From positions 56,170-120,169 of the forward strand of contig GG745364.1 of assembly GCA_000151295.1 (NCBI GenBank): 64,000 nucleotides of DNA. Reading direction: 5' to 3'. The translations under genes and the position numbers were made by a program. The notes under the pieces were generated by a model. The model was given only the letters and a program-made list of their open reading frames with translations. It searched no databases and was not told the origin of the DNA. Shown here piece by piece: positions 1 to 11,022 of this stretch. Source of the stretch: Allomyces macrogynus ATCC 38327 (taxonomy: Eukaryota > Blastocladiomycota > Blastocladiomycetes > Blastocladiales > Blastocladiaceae). Positions within the stretch are counted from its first letter, which is position 1. Every line of letters begins with the position of its first letter.

Positions 1-9
1 TTCCCCACC

Positions 10-1564
10 TCACGCCGCGCAGAACTGGCTCACGACATAGTCGACCACCGGCTTCCCACTCGCATGCATCTTCGGATTCCGCACGACCACATGCGCGTGC
101 GTGTGCACCCACTCGCCCAAATCCACATCGATCCGCGTCATGTCCGGCAACGCCGCGTTCAAACTCTCCACCATGGCCGCCACATACTCCTCTTCCGTCA
201 AGCCCTTGCGCGACACCTGGCCGCGCAGGACCTCGATATCGCGGAGCACTTGGTCCTCAACGGTGGCGAATCGCGTGCGCGCTTTCTTGGTCGTGTAAAA
301 GGCCCAGGGGGACATGACCGTCCAGACGACAAAGATGAGCGGCATGATGAGGCCGAAAAAGACAGCCATGCGCGCCATGTCCTCGCGCGTCATAGATTTT
401 TCGGGCAGCGGGATGGCTTTTTCGTGATCGTCGCGTAAGACGGGGCGAATGATCACGGACGTGTCGGAAAGGACGGGTTCCGAGGGGCTCGTCGTGTAGG
501 GCGATTCGAGTTGAATCGAGGCGGTCAGGTAGGGTACAGTGCGGTCGCCGGTCTGGAGCGGGTGCGAGGAGGTGGGGAAGGTCAGTCGTGGCCCCCAAAA
601 GAGCGTCATGGGTTGAAGGGGGCGGCAAACGCGGCGCGCACCGTATTGGCAACAATCAAGTGCTGTTTGAACCGCGCCAGACCCTGCAAGAACGGTAGTT
701 GCGGGTCGGCAAGGACCCACAGTAGCGGTGCGTCGTAATCCCGGTCCTTCATGACGCACTGTTGTGCGGATCGGCATACGAGAATGTCGGCGAGTCGGCG
801 CAGTCGTGGCGTGCTCACACCGAGGTGCGGCGTTGCCATGGTCACGAAGTTCTGGTGGAGAGGAACGACGGGGTCAGCGACAGTGCTCGAGGAATGCGGC
901 AAGTTGGTCACGAGAGAGAGGAGGCAGACCATGGGCTCAACCGTGTCGAAGAAGTTTTCCATGTGCAATCGACCAATTGCGAACCGGACAATGAGACCGC
1001 CGAGCGAGTAGCCGAGAAACGAGATTCTCGTGACCTTGTTGTTTTCGCGGTAAGTGTTGAGCTTGAGGCAGGGAAACAGACGGCACGACGGTCGCAAGTC
1101 AGTTGACATTGCTCCAAACGAGAGCGACCAGCACTTATGGCTTGCACGAACCTCCTTGATCAGCCTCTCCGCGCAGGTATCGACGCCATCGAGGGTGAGG
1201 TCGTTTGCGTAGCACGAGACGTTGAGCTAAACGAGGCAAAATGAGCTTGTTCAGCCGCTGCTCGTCCTCCATTCTACGCAACCACGACCCCAATCCCGAC
1301 GTAGCGCACCACGTCAAGCAGGTCCGGGTATGCAGCCTTGAACGCATCGGCAAGGTACTGCGTGTGCGAGTTGTTGCCAAATAGGCCGTGACTGATAACG
1401 AGCAAATGGCCGGCTCCACAGGGTGGGGCATTGGCCGGATGCGGCGTGTCCTTGTCGGTCGCGGCGAGCGACGTCGTGTCCGTGTCGGCAGGGACGGGTA
1501 CGTCGACGTGCGCCGACGCGGGCGGTGATGGGATGGGCGACTCGTGCGGGAGTAGGTCGGCCAT
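10..1564 (-). CDS. DUF676-type putative serine esterase/lipase with C-terminal membrane anchor
   Basis: Four exons (1564-1310, 1226-1152, 1061-642, 552-10) sum to 1293 nt, giving 430 aa with all phases consistent. Exon 1 carries the oxyanion-loop motif HLLVISHGLFGNNSH, exon 3 the nucleophile elbow GYSLGG, and the end of exon 3 plus exon 4 the segment NTTGDRTVPY. This order is typical of the DUF676 (ROG1/YOR059c-like) alpha/beta hydrolases, which are known or presumed lipid esterases. A hydrophobic stretch near residue 330 (FFGLIMPLIFVVWTVM) predicts a membrane anchor. The first 35 residues are Pro/Asp-rich and not conserved. The start is the first ATG before the conserved core. The substrate cannot be read from sequence. 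Family assignment is firm; physiological role is inference. Confidence 0.85.
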
Positions 1565-2318
1565 GATGGTTGGCTGGGAGCTCGGAGAGAATCAGCTGGC
1601 AGTGTCGGCGAGCGGGTGGGGGCAGTACAGCGGGTGCGCGTGGTCCATATATGGTGCAGGTGCCGGCGCGATGAAGTGCGCGATGAAGTGCGCGAGCATG
1701 GAGTGTGGTCGGTGCGATCGTGGACGTGCGGCCAGTTGGATGACGAACGCCAAGGCACAAATCGCACCGGCGGAGTGCACGATGACAAACGAACCCTGCG
1801 AGGGGCAAACTAAAGGAAATTAATCGCGGTCAGCAGAAACACATGAGAGACGCGTGCATTATCAAGGGTGCGTCTCGCGCCGCCTCGCGCCGCACCGCAC
1901 CTCTCCGGTCTGCCTCGGCGACTACAGCGCCGGCCTGCGGTTTCCCGCCATGCTGCGGCGCCCAGAGATCGCCTTGAAGTAGCGCACGCCCTTTGATGCC
2001 TTCGTTCGGCTGTCCTCAACGACCCGGCCGTATCAACGAGCTTGAAGCCAAACAAAATGTCTGCAAGCTAATGGTACTCTCCCACCTTCCGCTACCGGCC
2101 GACCAGCGGCCATTACGAACGCACAGCTCACATCTCTACCCTCTCCACCCACCCCCATCTCACCACCACCGCTGCAGCTTGAGCACGCTGCGCGTCATCA
2201 CCATAATCTGCGCCGGCCGCAACCCGGCCTCGCACCCGCGGGCCACCGACGCGCCAATCGCGGCCACGGCACCATCCACCGCGCCCGTCGCGCGTGCCGC
2301 CTGCGCGACCATTTCGTA
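1565..2318. other. Intergenic stretch without a supportable gene
   Basis: Apart from the TATA-like site near 1650, I see no ORF with conserved features. The ORFs present are short, low-complexity and arginine- or alanine-rich, as expected by chance in GC-rich DNA. Confidence 0.5.
1647..1652 (-). promoter_or_regulatory. TATA-like element upstream of the DUF676 gene
   Basis: ATATAT lies about 83 nt upstream of the ATG at 1564, a plausible distance for a TATA box with a short 5' leader. Only the motif and its position support it. Confidence 0.3.
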
Positions 2319-3516
2319 CTACGCATCGACCATCTCAGCGGCGCTCTCATTCGCGACCGTCTCCGCCAATGCGTCGAGCGCCGGCGTCGCTGTCAAAGCC
2401 GATGCGGGCGCCGCGAGCGGGAAATCCGGCCCGGCCTGCAACGCGATCGATGCCGCGGCAGCCACGGCCGCAGCGCGACGGCGCTTGCCGGTGCCCGTGT
2501 TGGCCGGTGTCGCGTCCGCCTGTGTGACGGCTTTCGCCACTGGCGCTGCACGCTATTCCCTTGGCCTTCGACGTGGTTGCCGCAGACGTGCACGAGCGCT
2601 TCGTGACGCGCGTGATAGTCACCCCCTCGTCGTTGCCGTCGTCGTCCTCGTCGTCGCCGTCCGCCGCGGCCGAGGTCGCGGCCACATGCTTGATTTTCTT
2701 CCCCGCGACAAGCGTCGCGCACTTCCCGCGGGCATCATCGGAAACGAGTCCGGCAACCTCGCCAGGTCACGAAACGCGACCTTCCCCGTCGTCCACTGCA
2801 AGACGTGCGGGATCCGTCGCACAATCACAGTCGTGTGCGGCGCTTCGGGCACGCCGAACTCGGCATACACCGGCCGCGTCGCGTCGCTCGGACGTGGCAG
2901 TTGCGCGACATAGTCTTCGACTAGCGCTCGCACGTTGTCGGTGAACGTGCTCATGTCGCGGTACACGTTTCGCGCCGTGACCAAGCCCGCGACCGGCATG
3001 TCCTATAACGCGTAGAGGACGACGCGCTGCCGCGTTTGCGCGTATATCGGGTGGTGGACGCCGGGCGGGCCATGCCGCTGGTGCAGCGTGACAAGCGGCA
3101 TCTTGGCTGGAGTTGGGTCGACGGCGGCCAGGATTGCCGCGGTGATCACCGACGTCGCCGTGGCGGACGTGTCTGCCGCGCGAGGCAGTCGCGTCGCGGA
3201 TTTGCGCGGCGCGAACCGCGCCGTAGACGATCCCGGCGAGGTTCACTTGGCCGACCCACGCGTGGATGGCGGGTTCCGCTGGGGGCAACGTGGTCTCGTC
3301 GTCAACGTCGCTGGTGGGATCGGCCTCCTCGGTCGATGTCGGCGGAGCGAGCGGGTCGTGCACGGACGCGTCGTCGGCGATGGCGGCGGTCGCGCAGGGG
3401 TACATGGGCGCGGGCACTGCGCGGCCGTGATCATGCGCGCCATCACGGCCCGAATGGCCGGTGTTGTCGTCCTCGTCCTCGTCGCCCAACTCGCTCTCGC
3501 TCTCTGGGACCGTCAC
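2319..3516 (-). pseudogene. Broken unknown gene encoding an acidic/basic low-complexity protein
   Basis: Protein-like sequence runs leftward from an ATG at 3516 but changes frame several times. An acidic N-terminus (SELGDEDEDDN) leads to a segment ending IRDATASR. The next segment is one frame away and includes HHPIYAQTRQRVVLYAL followed by an in-frame TAG near 3006. After the stop it continues in frame with DMPVAGLVTARNVYRDM and VRRIPHVLQWTTGKVAF. A further shift near 2720 leads to KCATLVAGKKIKHVAA and an acidic run, and another leads to an Ala-rich tail ending at 2319. No exon-sized gap explains these changes. I do not recognise the family. It could be a decaying gene or a gene damaged by assembly indels. 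Confidence 0.4.
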
Positions 3517-4016
3517 GGACCCGCCGGCGCCGCTTCAAGCACGTAACCGGGCCGAGGCGCGCGTTCCGGGTCGTCGTGCGAGGGTCGCGGCCGATGTTGT
3601 CGCGCGCAGTTCGAGTGGGATCATGCCGGCAGGCTCGCGGTCGTGTTTGCGGATTGTTCCGGGCGGTGCTCAACGCGGTCGGTGCGAAGTCGTCGGTACT
3701 TGAACCGAGAAGGGAGGATGGACGAGGGAGAGGTGGTCGGCACCCTGCCAACGGAATGATGGAAGGAGAAGAGCGCCAGAGCAACAAACAACACGCGCAA
3801 GCGAGATGGTCGACACTGCATAGTGTGGAATAAAGATAGATCGTCGATTGATACATACAAAGGCCACAGGATACGCTCTAAAAAGAATACAACCCAAAAA
3901 CGAAACGACACGATGACGGCAACAGTGACCTCTCTCCTCCTCTTCTTCGCCGTGGTATCTCTATCCCCTCGCTCTCTTCGCCGCAACACTGACTAACCGA
4001 CGCGCTAGTAATCGCC
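3517..4016. other. Intergenic, AT-richer 3' flank of the aldolase gene
   Basis: From about 3780 to 4010 the sequence is locally AT-rich, as expected for the 3' untranslated region of the leftward aldolase gene. No gene is supportable here. Confidence 0.45.
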
Positions 4017-5459
4017 TTAGTACGTGTAGTTGGACACGTAGAGCGACACGCCGGCCTCGGCCATAGCACCGGCCAGCGACCCTTGGTACACACCACGCGC
4101 GGCCTCCCAGTTGGCCTTGGCGCGCGTGAGCAGTGCGCGCTGTGCGGCCGGCACGTTGGCCGGCTGTCCGCGCCAGACCTTGAGGACCGTCGCCTGCAGC
4201 GCGCGGCCGTACGAGAACGTCAGCGCCCACGGCCGCTTGAGGTCGACGCGGTTCATGGCGTCGAGGTGCAGCGTCGCGGCCTCCTCGGACTGCCCGCCTG
4301 ACAGGAAGGTCACGCCAGGCACCGCCGGCGGGACCGTGCGCCGCAAAACCGTAACGGTCGCCTCGGCCACTTCCTGCGGCGTGTACTTGGTCGCGCAGTT
4401 GACGCCGGCCGTGACCATGTTGGGCTTGAGCAGTGTGCCCTCGAGGTAGACGTGGTGGTCCGACAACTTCTTGTACACCGCGGCCAGGACCTTTTCAGCG
4501 ACGTACATGCCACGCGCCAGGTCGTGGTCGCCGTCCATCAAGATCTCGGGCTCCACAATCGGCACGAGCCGGTTCGCCTGGCAAATGGACGCGTACCGCG
4601 CGAGCACGTTGGCGTTCTCGTCAATCGCCACGGGCGACGGCTCGTTCTCCCCGATACGCAGGACACATCGCCACTTGGCAAACCGCGCGCCGAGCGAGTA
4701 GTACTCGGCACACCGTTCGGCCAGGCCGTCGAGACCGAGCGTCGACGTCTCAAACTCGGTGCCGTGGATCGGGCACGTGCCCTTGTCGACCTTGATCCCG
4801 ACAAGAATGCCGCGGTCGCGCAGGATCTGCGCAAAGGACCGGCCGTCGGTCGCTTTTTGACGCAGCGTCTCGTCGAACAGAATCACACCGCCAATGTACT
4901 GGTCGAGCTCTGTTGGCAGGTAGGGTGGGCGGCGGGGGAGATGATGTCAGCCTTGATCGTGTTGCAAGCACGTCGATTTTCGGCATCGCACGTAGTGCGA
5001 GCGAAAAAGAAGAACAAGAGGTGAGCACGCACCAGAAGGCGCCGTGAAGAGCAGCTGCCGGTAGGCCTGGCGGTTGGCCTCGGTGTTGGGCACGCCAATC
5101 GCGTCAAACCGCTTGCCAATCGTGCCCGTCGACTCGTCAGCTGCGAGAATACCTGGAAAAGCACAAAATTTTAAATCAGATCCGTCGCGCTTGTCGTGTT
5201 CACGGTACCGGGTCGTCAACGGCGTACCCTTGCCGTCAGCGACGATCTTGGCCGCGTTCTCGCGCAGCTCCTTGCGGCGCTCCTCGTCGATCACGACACA
5301 TGCCGTGTAGTTGTTGGCGGGCGCACGCGCCGTGCTCGCGGCCGCGGCAACAGCACCGGCGGGGACTTCGCGTGAGGATTCTGCGCCGGGTGCTTCGGGC
5401 TTGTCGGCAATGGCCTTGGTCGCGTGCGGGCGCTTGGACGGGAAGCAGAAGCAGCTCAT
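4017..5459 (-). CDS. FBA: Fructose-bisphosphate aldolase, class I (Schiff-base type)
   Basis: Glycolytic and gluconeogenic enzyme cleaving fructose 1,6-bisphosphate to DHAP and glyceraldehyde 3-phosphate. Three exons (5459-5228, 5152-5033, 4909-4017) give 414 aa with consistent phases. Class I signatures are clear: [52 protein letters not shown], the Schiff-base lysine in [21 protein letters not shown] and a C-terminal tyrosine (SNYTY). Class I enzymes are usually about 360 aa; this one has an extra N-terminal stretch of roughly 55 residues rich in Ala/Pro that begins MSCFCFPSK, possibly an acylated or targeting extension. Dikarya fungi typically use the unrelated zinc-dependent class II enzyme, so the class I gene is phylogenetically informative. 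Introns are 75 and 123 nt. Confidence 0.97.
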
Positions 5460-6194
5460 GGTTGAAGAAGTAGTCGGGTCGTCTCCTCGTCGTCGAGTCG
5501 GCGTGCTGGCAGTGCTGGCAGTGCTGCTGCTGGTCTATTCGGGCGCAACGAGGGGGTTGCTGATCCACGGCGAGGTCGAAGTCGAGGACGAGGACGAGAG
5601 AGAGGAGGGACCGCGGGCCCGGCCGACGCGCGCTAAAACACCAGAACGGTCGGTCGTCATGGCGAGTTTGCTCGTGCTTGCTGAGCGGGCGAGCGATAGC
5701 AAGTCGAATCCAGCGCGGGCTCGTGCTCTTTCCTGCCATCACGCCGCCGCGGGACACGCGCTGGGATGAGAGCATGGGTCCCCACGATGAATATTGGAGC
5801 ACGGCGCCGCCGCCACCTGTGAACGTGCAAGTGCAAAAATGCCAAAAGAATGCGGCGCGTCTTGTTCGGGCGGGGAGAGCAGTGATGTGAGGGCTGGCAT
5901 GGGCTGCAGGACGCATGTTGCTCAAAGCTATCGCCTGCTGATTCGCCAGTTATCACAACGCATTCCGCCACAATAATTGGGCTTTGTCTTCGATTGATTG
6001 CTGTTCTCGACCGAAAAAAGAAAGAATGAGAGTTGTTCCTCCTCCACTCTTGAGCTTTCCGTGCTTCTCGTTTTCCGGCGTCGTCGTCGACGATGGGGTG
6101 TGTGGGGAGGGTGTGGCGATGGTGGCAACGACGGGGCCGCCGTCAGTCAAGGTGTGGAACACCAAAGTTACACCCTCAGGCCAGAGTTTTCACT
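5460..6194. other. Intergenic region between aldolase and the tRNA-like gene
   Basis: This holds the aldolase promoter region. No supportable coding sequence is seen. Confidence 0.45.
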
Positions 6195-6275
6195 GGGGAG
6201 ATGGCCGAGTGGTCTAAGGCATCACGACATGACTGTGAATCTCCGGAAACGTGGGTTCGAATCCCACTCTCCCGA
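6195..6275 (+). tRNA. Class II (Leu/Ser-type) tRNA or tRNA pseudogene with atypical anticodon loop
   Basis: An 81-nt sequence with a good class II tRNA shape. It has a perfect A box (TGGCCGAGTGG, 6202-6212), a perfect B box (GGTTCGAATCC), a T stem GTGGG/CCCAC and a long variable arm. The acceptor GGGGAGA pairs with TCTCCCG except for a G-G opposition at 1-72. The D arm (GGTCTAAGGC) and discriminator A resemble tRNA-Leu. The anticodon stem TCACG/TGTGA closes on loop ACATGAC, which puts ATG at positions 34-36 and C rather than U at 33. This fits no Leu or Ser anticodon. There is no room for an intron. It is either a decayed copy or a genuinely unusual tRNA. Confidence 0.6.
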
Positions 6276-6926
6276 GTTTTGTTGAAGTCGATTTTTTGCA
6301 AGTTGCTTGTTGCGGAAGGTATGCGGCGCAGCGCGTGGTGGAGAAGGGTCAGGGAGGGGCAATATTGTAGTGCACACACACCCCCAAACTCCACCCTGTC
6401 GGCCCGGCGCTGGGCAGGTGCTGGCAGCTGCGTGCACGCGCCGCACTAGGTTTGCTATGGCTGTGTTGGCGTGCGCCCAGGCGGACAGTCGCAGGTAGCG
6501 ACGGTGGCGGCTGTGGTGGCAGTGATTTAAGGAAAAACGTCAGTTTGAGCAAAAATAGAATATGCCATTGCAAGCAATTGTTTCTCTTCATATTATTGTG
6601 CTTAGTTTGCGGTCGAGAAATGGAAGTGATTCCAATAGCCGGCCGTGATGTGTGAGGTGTTCTGATGCATGCTGTGTTGTCACGATGTTATCATGTGAAT
6701 GTGCCCGGAAATTGAGGTTTGCTTGTCACGACTCCAGAGCTGTCTTCACGGCCTGGGCTCTCCGAACGTGAGCGCCGATTCCACCTCAACAAGACTTCGA
6801 AATGAGCAGGTCAATAATGGCAATAATGTTGTACAAAATCCACGCTACATGCTGGTAACTATGGTGGGGTGCTGCAAGACAAGACAAGCGAAGAAAGACG
6901 GCAAATGTGCCCGTCAGGCTGCTCCA
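6276..6926. other. Intergenic, relatively AT-rich, no gene seen
   Basis: No conserved ORF on either strand. The right part probably includes the 3' UTR of the leftward NDUFA4 gene. Confidence 0.45.
6277..6280 (+). terminator. RNA polymerase III terminator T-run
   Basis: TTTT begins two bases after the predicted tRNA 3' end, the usual Pol III stop signal. Confidence 0.5.
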
Positions 6927-7426
6927 TTACCACTCGCGCTTGAAGTCCTCGGTGAGCGCCTGGTTCAGGTTCACGAACTTGGTGTTCTGGTGCGACTGGA
7001 TGCGGTTCCACGGTTGCCTGCACAAAAGACGAAAATGACGGTCAGAATCGGCCCAAGTCTCGACGGATGCGCACAGTTGCCCGAAACGTACGGGTTTTCG
7101 CGGGTCCAGACGACCTCCTGGTGGCGCGCAAGGCGGGCCACGTAGAAAGTTGCGCCCGAAACGGCCGCACCGACGACGACGACAATCGGGAGGACCTGGA
7201 GAAATTGACGGCGGTCGGGTCAATTTCGCCGTACAGTGCCGGAGGTGCGCGGCAGCGACCGGCCGGCTCGCAGCAAGCGATACTGCTGGAGCGGTCAAAA
7301 ATCGCCTGCAAGGATCATCGAGATCATGGGACGCGAGCGTCCGGGGCACGGTCGGCAAGCAGCGGAAAGTACGACAAGTACCTCGTGGCGGTACCACGTC
7401 TTGAAGAACGAGCGAGCGGCCGACAT
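6927..7426 (-). CDS. NDUFA4: NDUFA4/COXFA4-like (MLRQ) mitochondrial respiratory subunit
   Basis: Three exons (7426-7382, 7195-7092, 7017-6927; introns 186 and 74 nt) give a 79-aa protein. It starts MSAARSFFKTWYRHE, continues into a transmembrane segment (VLPIVVVVGAAVSGATFYVARLA), then WTRENPQPWNRIQSHQNTKF and ends DFKREW. Size, single N-terminal membrane helix and the motif R-E-N-P-x-P-W-N match the NDUFA4/MLRQ family, which associates with cytochrome c oxidase (historically assigned to complex I) in the inner mitochondrial membrane. Exon 1 is only 45 nt, and no single uninterrupted reading frame spans the gene. The start is the first ATG in the short first exon. Confidence 0.85.
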
Positions 7427-8393
7427 GGTTGGTTACAAGAACGAACGAGGCTCGAGACGAAGGGTGCCGGGAGGGACGGGAGTCGGGGGAGAGAGAGAGC
7501 GCTTTGGCGGGCGCAGGCAGCTTCATGTAGCAAAGGGACGACTAGGCTTGGGCGCGCGGCCCCAAGGCTCATTTCATGCCCGCGGAGGCGCCCGTGATGA
7601 ACCTCTCCGTGAGCATTTCGAAGCGGATTTTGCCTCGAAAGTGACCATGGTTTCTGGCTGGGTTCGGGTTCAGGGATGGTGGGTACGGGCAGGCAACTTA
7701 AGGGGACCAAACTTTGTCGCGACGATGGTCCCTGAGACGGCGTGACGCGGCGGCAGGGATGAGGCGGTCGTGATGGACGGGACGGGAGCACGGCAGGGCC
7801 AGCGCAGAGCGCGAACGCGCCGTCGACGGAAAAGTGCGAGGCCGAGGAGCAAAAGGAGGAAGTGGAAGTGGTGGTGCGACGCGTCGCGCGGGAAGGTGCA
7901 GAGATCAATTGCAGAGATCACTCGCGCGATCGCCGCGACAAGCGCTTTCCTCAGCGGCGACTTCCACCCCGCGCAGCGTGCTGGTGGGGACGAGCATCCC
8001 ACATTCTCGCTCTTGGAGTCTCGTCGACCCAGAGCTGCTGGGAAATAGGTATTTCATTGTCGGTGCGCGTGTTGAGGGCTCGAAAGAGAGGGCCTCGCTT
8101 TCGTGTCCCAGCCGTTGGGCATCGCGAGCGGTGCAACCCAAGCCCCTCTGACAACAGGCGGCGTGACAAGCGCGCAATGATCACCTTTGCTGCCCGCCTG
8201 TCCCTGCCCAATCCTTGGCCACCACCGCCAATCCGTCCATCCACATCCGCCAGATTCCTGACCAACGCAGATCAGTCAGCAACAAGGCGTGCACCAGAAG
8301 CGCAAATCCACCAGCACCGGTCCAACCGTCAAGATCCACACCGACTGCCCGGCCACCTGCTTCAGCTGCATTCTCCCCGCCGCACCAGCAAGC
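7427..8393. other. Divergent promoter region between NDUFA4 and TTC27
   Basis: 967 nt between two divergently transcribed genes, so it must hold both promoters. ORFs here are arginine-rich shadows. I see no conserved product and no clear TATA box. Confidence 0.4.
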
Positions 8394-10906
8394 ATGATCG
8401 CTGCAAGCCCGGATCTGCTGCTCGTCAACCTCGCGCCCGCAGCGCTCGGCGACTGGGACGCGCGCCTCGTCAACGGCGAGTACCTGGCCGTGCTCGCCGC
8501 GTTCCTGCCCGCCGACTCCACCCCGGCCGAGCCGTTTGCCGGTACGGCCGCGCTCTGATCTCGCCGCTCAACGACCCAACATTCATCACGCCCAAAAAAT
8601 CACGCGCCCACAGATGCCCTTTCAGCTCTGTCCGCTGCCCTCGCTGCACCCCGCGCGCGGCTGCACGTCGCGCTCGCGTCCCTGCTCCTCTTCGTGCAAC
8701 TCAACTGGACGGGTCCGGATTTGCCCGAGTCGACCACCCTCCCGTCCATCTTCACGCACGACGCCGACGCGCTCGCGCAGCTCACGGCGGACGGCGAGCC
8801 GGCGTACCACCGGACCCGCTTTCCCGCGCTTCTCGCTGTCGCCCTGACCCTCCTGTGCGCACCGTACAAGGCTGCCGACGTGTGCGCGACAGCTAACTGG
8901 TGGCACGCGCGCGCCGTGCGGTTGCAGCAGCAGTTACTTGATAACCCGGCGGCGAGTTTGCGCGACGTGCAGCTCGACCTGTTGACCCGAGTCTCCGCCG
9001 AAGTGCCGGAATTGCACGCTCTGCGCGCGGTGTTGGAACTGGAAATCGCGCTGGCGTACCAGCAGTACAAGGACGACCGCGACGCGGTGGAGCACTTGGA
9101 AAAAGCGCAGACGGCGTCGGGGTTGAAATTTGAAGTGTCGGGATTGCTCGGTCGGCGCACGCGGTTCCAGGAGAACAGTATCACACAACTGGTGGTCTTG
9201 GCCGAGTCGGCGCGCGTCGACGAGGTCAAGGAGGTCGGGGTCAAGACGTTGGCGTTGAATGACGATACGGTGCTCGAAAAGCCGAAACTCGAGGGGGATA
9301 CGGCGCGGGCGACGCAAAACTTGAGTGTCTTGGACCAGTGCATTTTGTTGAGTTACTGGTATGCATCCCTCTTCTCTGTTTGTTTGCGCGAAGCGATCGA
9401 TGTGCCTATTCTGACCAGTTGCACAGCGAGCACGTCAAGAACACGAACCCAGCCGACGAAATCACGACCGAGCAAATGTTCCCGTTTGTGCGGCGCATTC
9501 TCGAGAACCCCAACAACTGGACCGTGCACTCGATGGCCCTCCTGCTCCGTTCGCGACTCGAATCCAACAAGACGCGCACCGTCGAGCGCGCGGCCCTGCA
9601 AATCCAGGCGCTCGTCGACCAAATCCCACGGTGCGACGTGACCAAGGACGACGCGCCCGTGTCCGTTCGCCTGCAACCGATTTTCGCCGTTTCAACGCCG
9701 ACGCGGTGGGCGCTCGAGGCCGAATTGGCCGATAAGATGATGAGTCTTGGCGTCGTCCGGACCGCGCTCGATATTTTCGAGCGGCTCGAATTGTGGGAAA
9801 AGGTGGTCGTCTGCCACATGCTCACAGAACGCAAGGATAAGGCCGAGGCGCTCGTGTTGCAGTTGTTGGAAAAGACGCCCAAGGACCCGAAATTCCTGTG
9901 CATGCTCGGCGACATTCGCACGGACCCGTCGCTCTACCAGGAGGCATGGGACGCGTCGAACGGCCGGTTCTCGCGCGCGATGCGAGCGCTCGGCGGGCAC
10001 CACTACAAGGCCGGGCGGCATGCCGAGTCGGTCGACTGCTGGCTCAAGGCCTTACGCATCAACCCGTTGTTTGACGACGCCTGGTTCATTTGCGGGTGTG
10101 CGGCGCTACACGTTGAGAACTGGGATGTCGCGATCGAGTCGTTTTCGCGGTGCACGGCACTCGATTACGAGAATGCCGAGGCCTGGAATAACTTGGCCAC
10201 CGTGTATTTGCGGCAGAAGCGCAAGCCGGAAGCCTACCGCGCACTACAACAGGGGATCAAGGCCAAGTACGACTCGTGGAAAATGTGGACGAATTACATG
10301 TACCTCGCGGTCGACTTGGGCCACTTGGACGAAGCGATGCAGGCTATGACGCGCGTCCTCGAAATTCGCGGCAAGAACGCGCGTGGGAACGCTGAGCTCG
10401 AAGCGTCCGCGCGTGCGTCGGCCGACGCGCTCGTCGATGCCGAAGTGTTGCGCATGATTGTGGACGGGATCTTGCGACTGCATGCTGAGCAGGCCGTTCC
10501 GAAACGGATCGTGCGGTTGCGCGAATTGGTCGCGCTCGCGACCGAGGTCGGCGCGACCAACGCTGGTGCGTGGAAGATCGCCGCGTACTTCTACACGCAG
10601 ACGGGCGCGCCGAGGGAGGCGATTGATGCGCATGTGCGTGCGTACCGGTGCGTCGCCAAGGACCGGTACTTGGAGTACGCGCAGTTTGAGGCCGCGGTTG
10701 ATGCGGCTACCGAGTTGTTTGAGGCCTACCGCGACTTGGGCGAGCGTGAAGTCGAGGAAAGTGGGGAGATGGCCTGCGCCGATTGGGTCTACCAGAGCAA
10801 GCTGATTGTGCGCGCGTTGTTGGGCCGCGGTAAGGATTTCGAGGGCGAGGCCGCGTACGACAAGGTCCAGGAACTCATGGCTGAGATCAAGGACCTGTCG
10901 CGGTGA
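8394..10906 (+). CDS. TTC27: TPR-repeat protein TTC27/Emw1 homologue
   Basis: Three exons (8394-8541, 8614-9358, 9427-10906) give 790 aa with consistent phases. The N-terminal 350 residues are helical and carry LLNNPAA-like and VLELEIALAYQQYKDDR segments. The second half has TPR repeats such as GGHHYKAGRHAESVDCWLKA, NPLFDDAWFICGCAALHVEN and YENAEAWNNLATVYLRQKR. The block order RWALEAELADKMMSLGVVRTA - ALDIFERLELWEKVVVC - FLCMLGD is characteristic of the TTC27/Emw1 family. Fission yeast Emw1 is an essential cytosolic protein linked to cell-wall integrity and membrane trafficking. The start is the first ATG before MIAASPDLLLVNLAP. Introns are 72 and 68 nt. Confidence 0.88.
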
Positions 10907-11022
10907 TTTCGAGACGAGTGCGATTGGAGGAGCGAGAACAGTTTTTTTTTGTCTGTCTTTGGTTGCATGCGTCCACAATCTATCTATCTATCCGAATACA
11001 TACGATTTAGCACGATCTCCAC

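Noticed and set aside
7862..8896. A 344-residue plus-strand ORF overlapping the TTC27 start
   Set aside because: Arg/Pro-rich shadow; the TTC27 frame with its phased introns explains the region.
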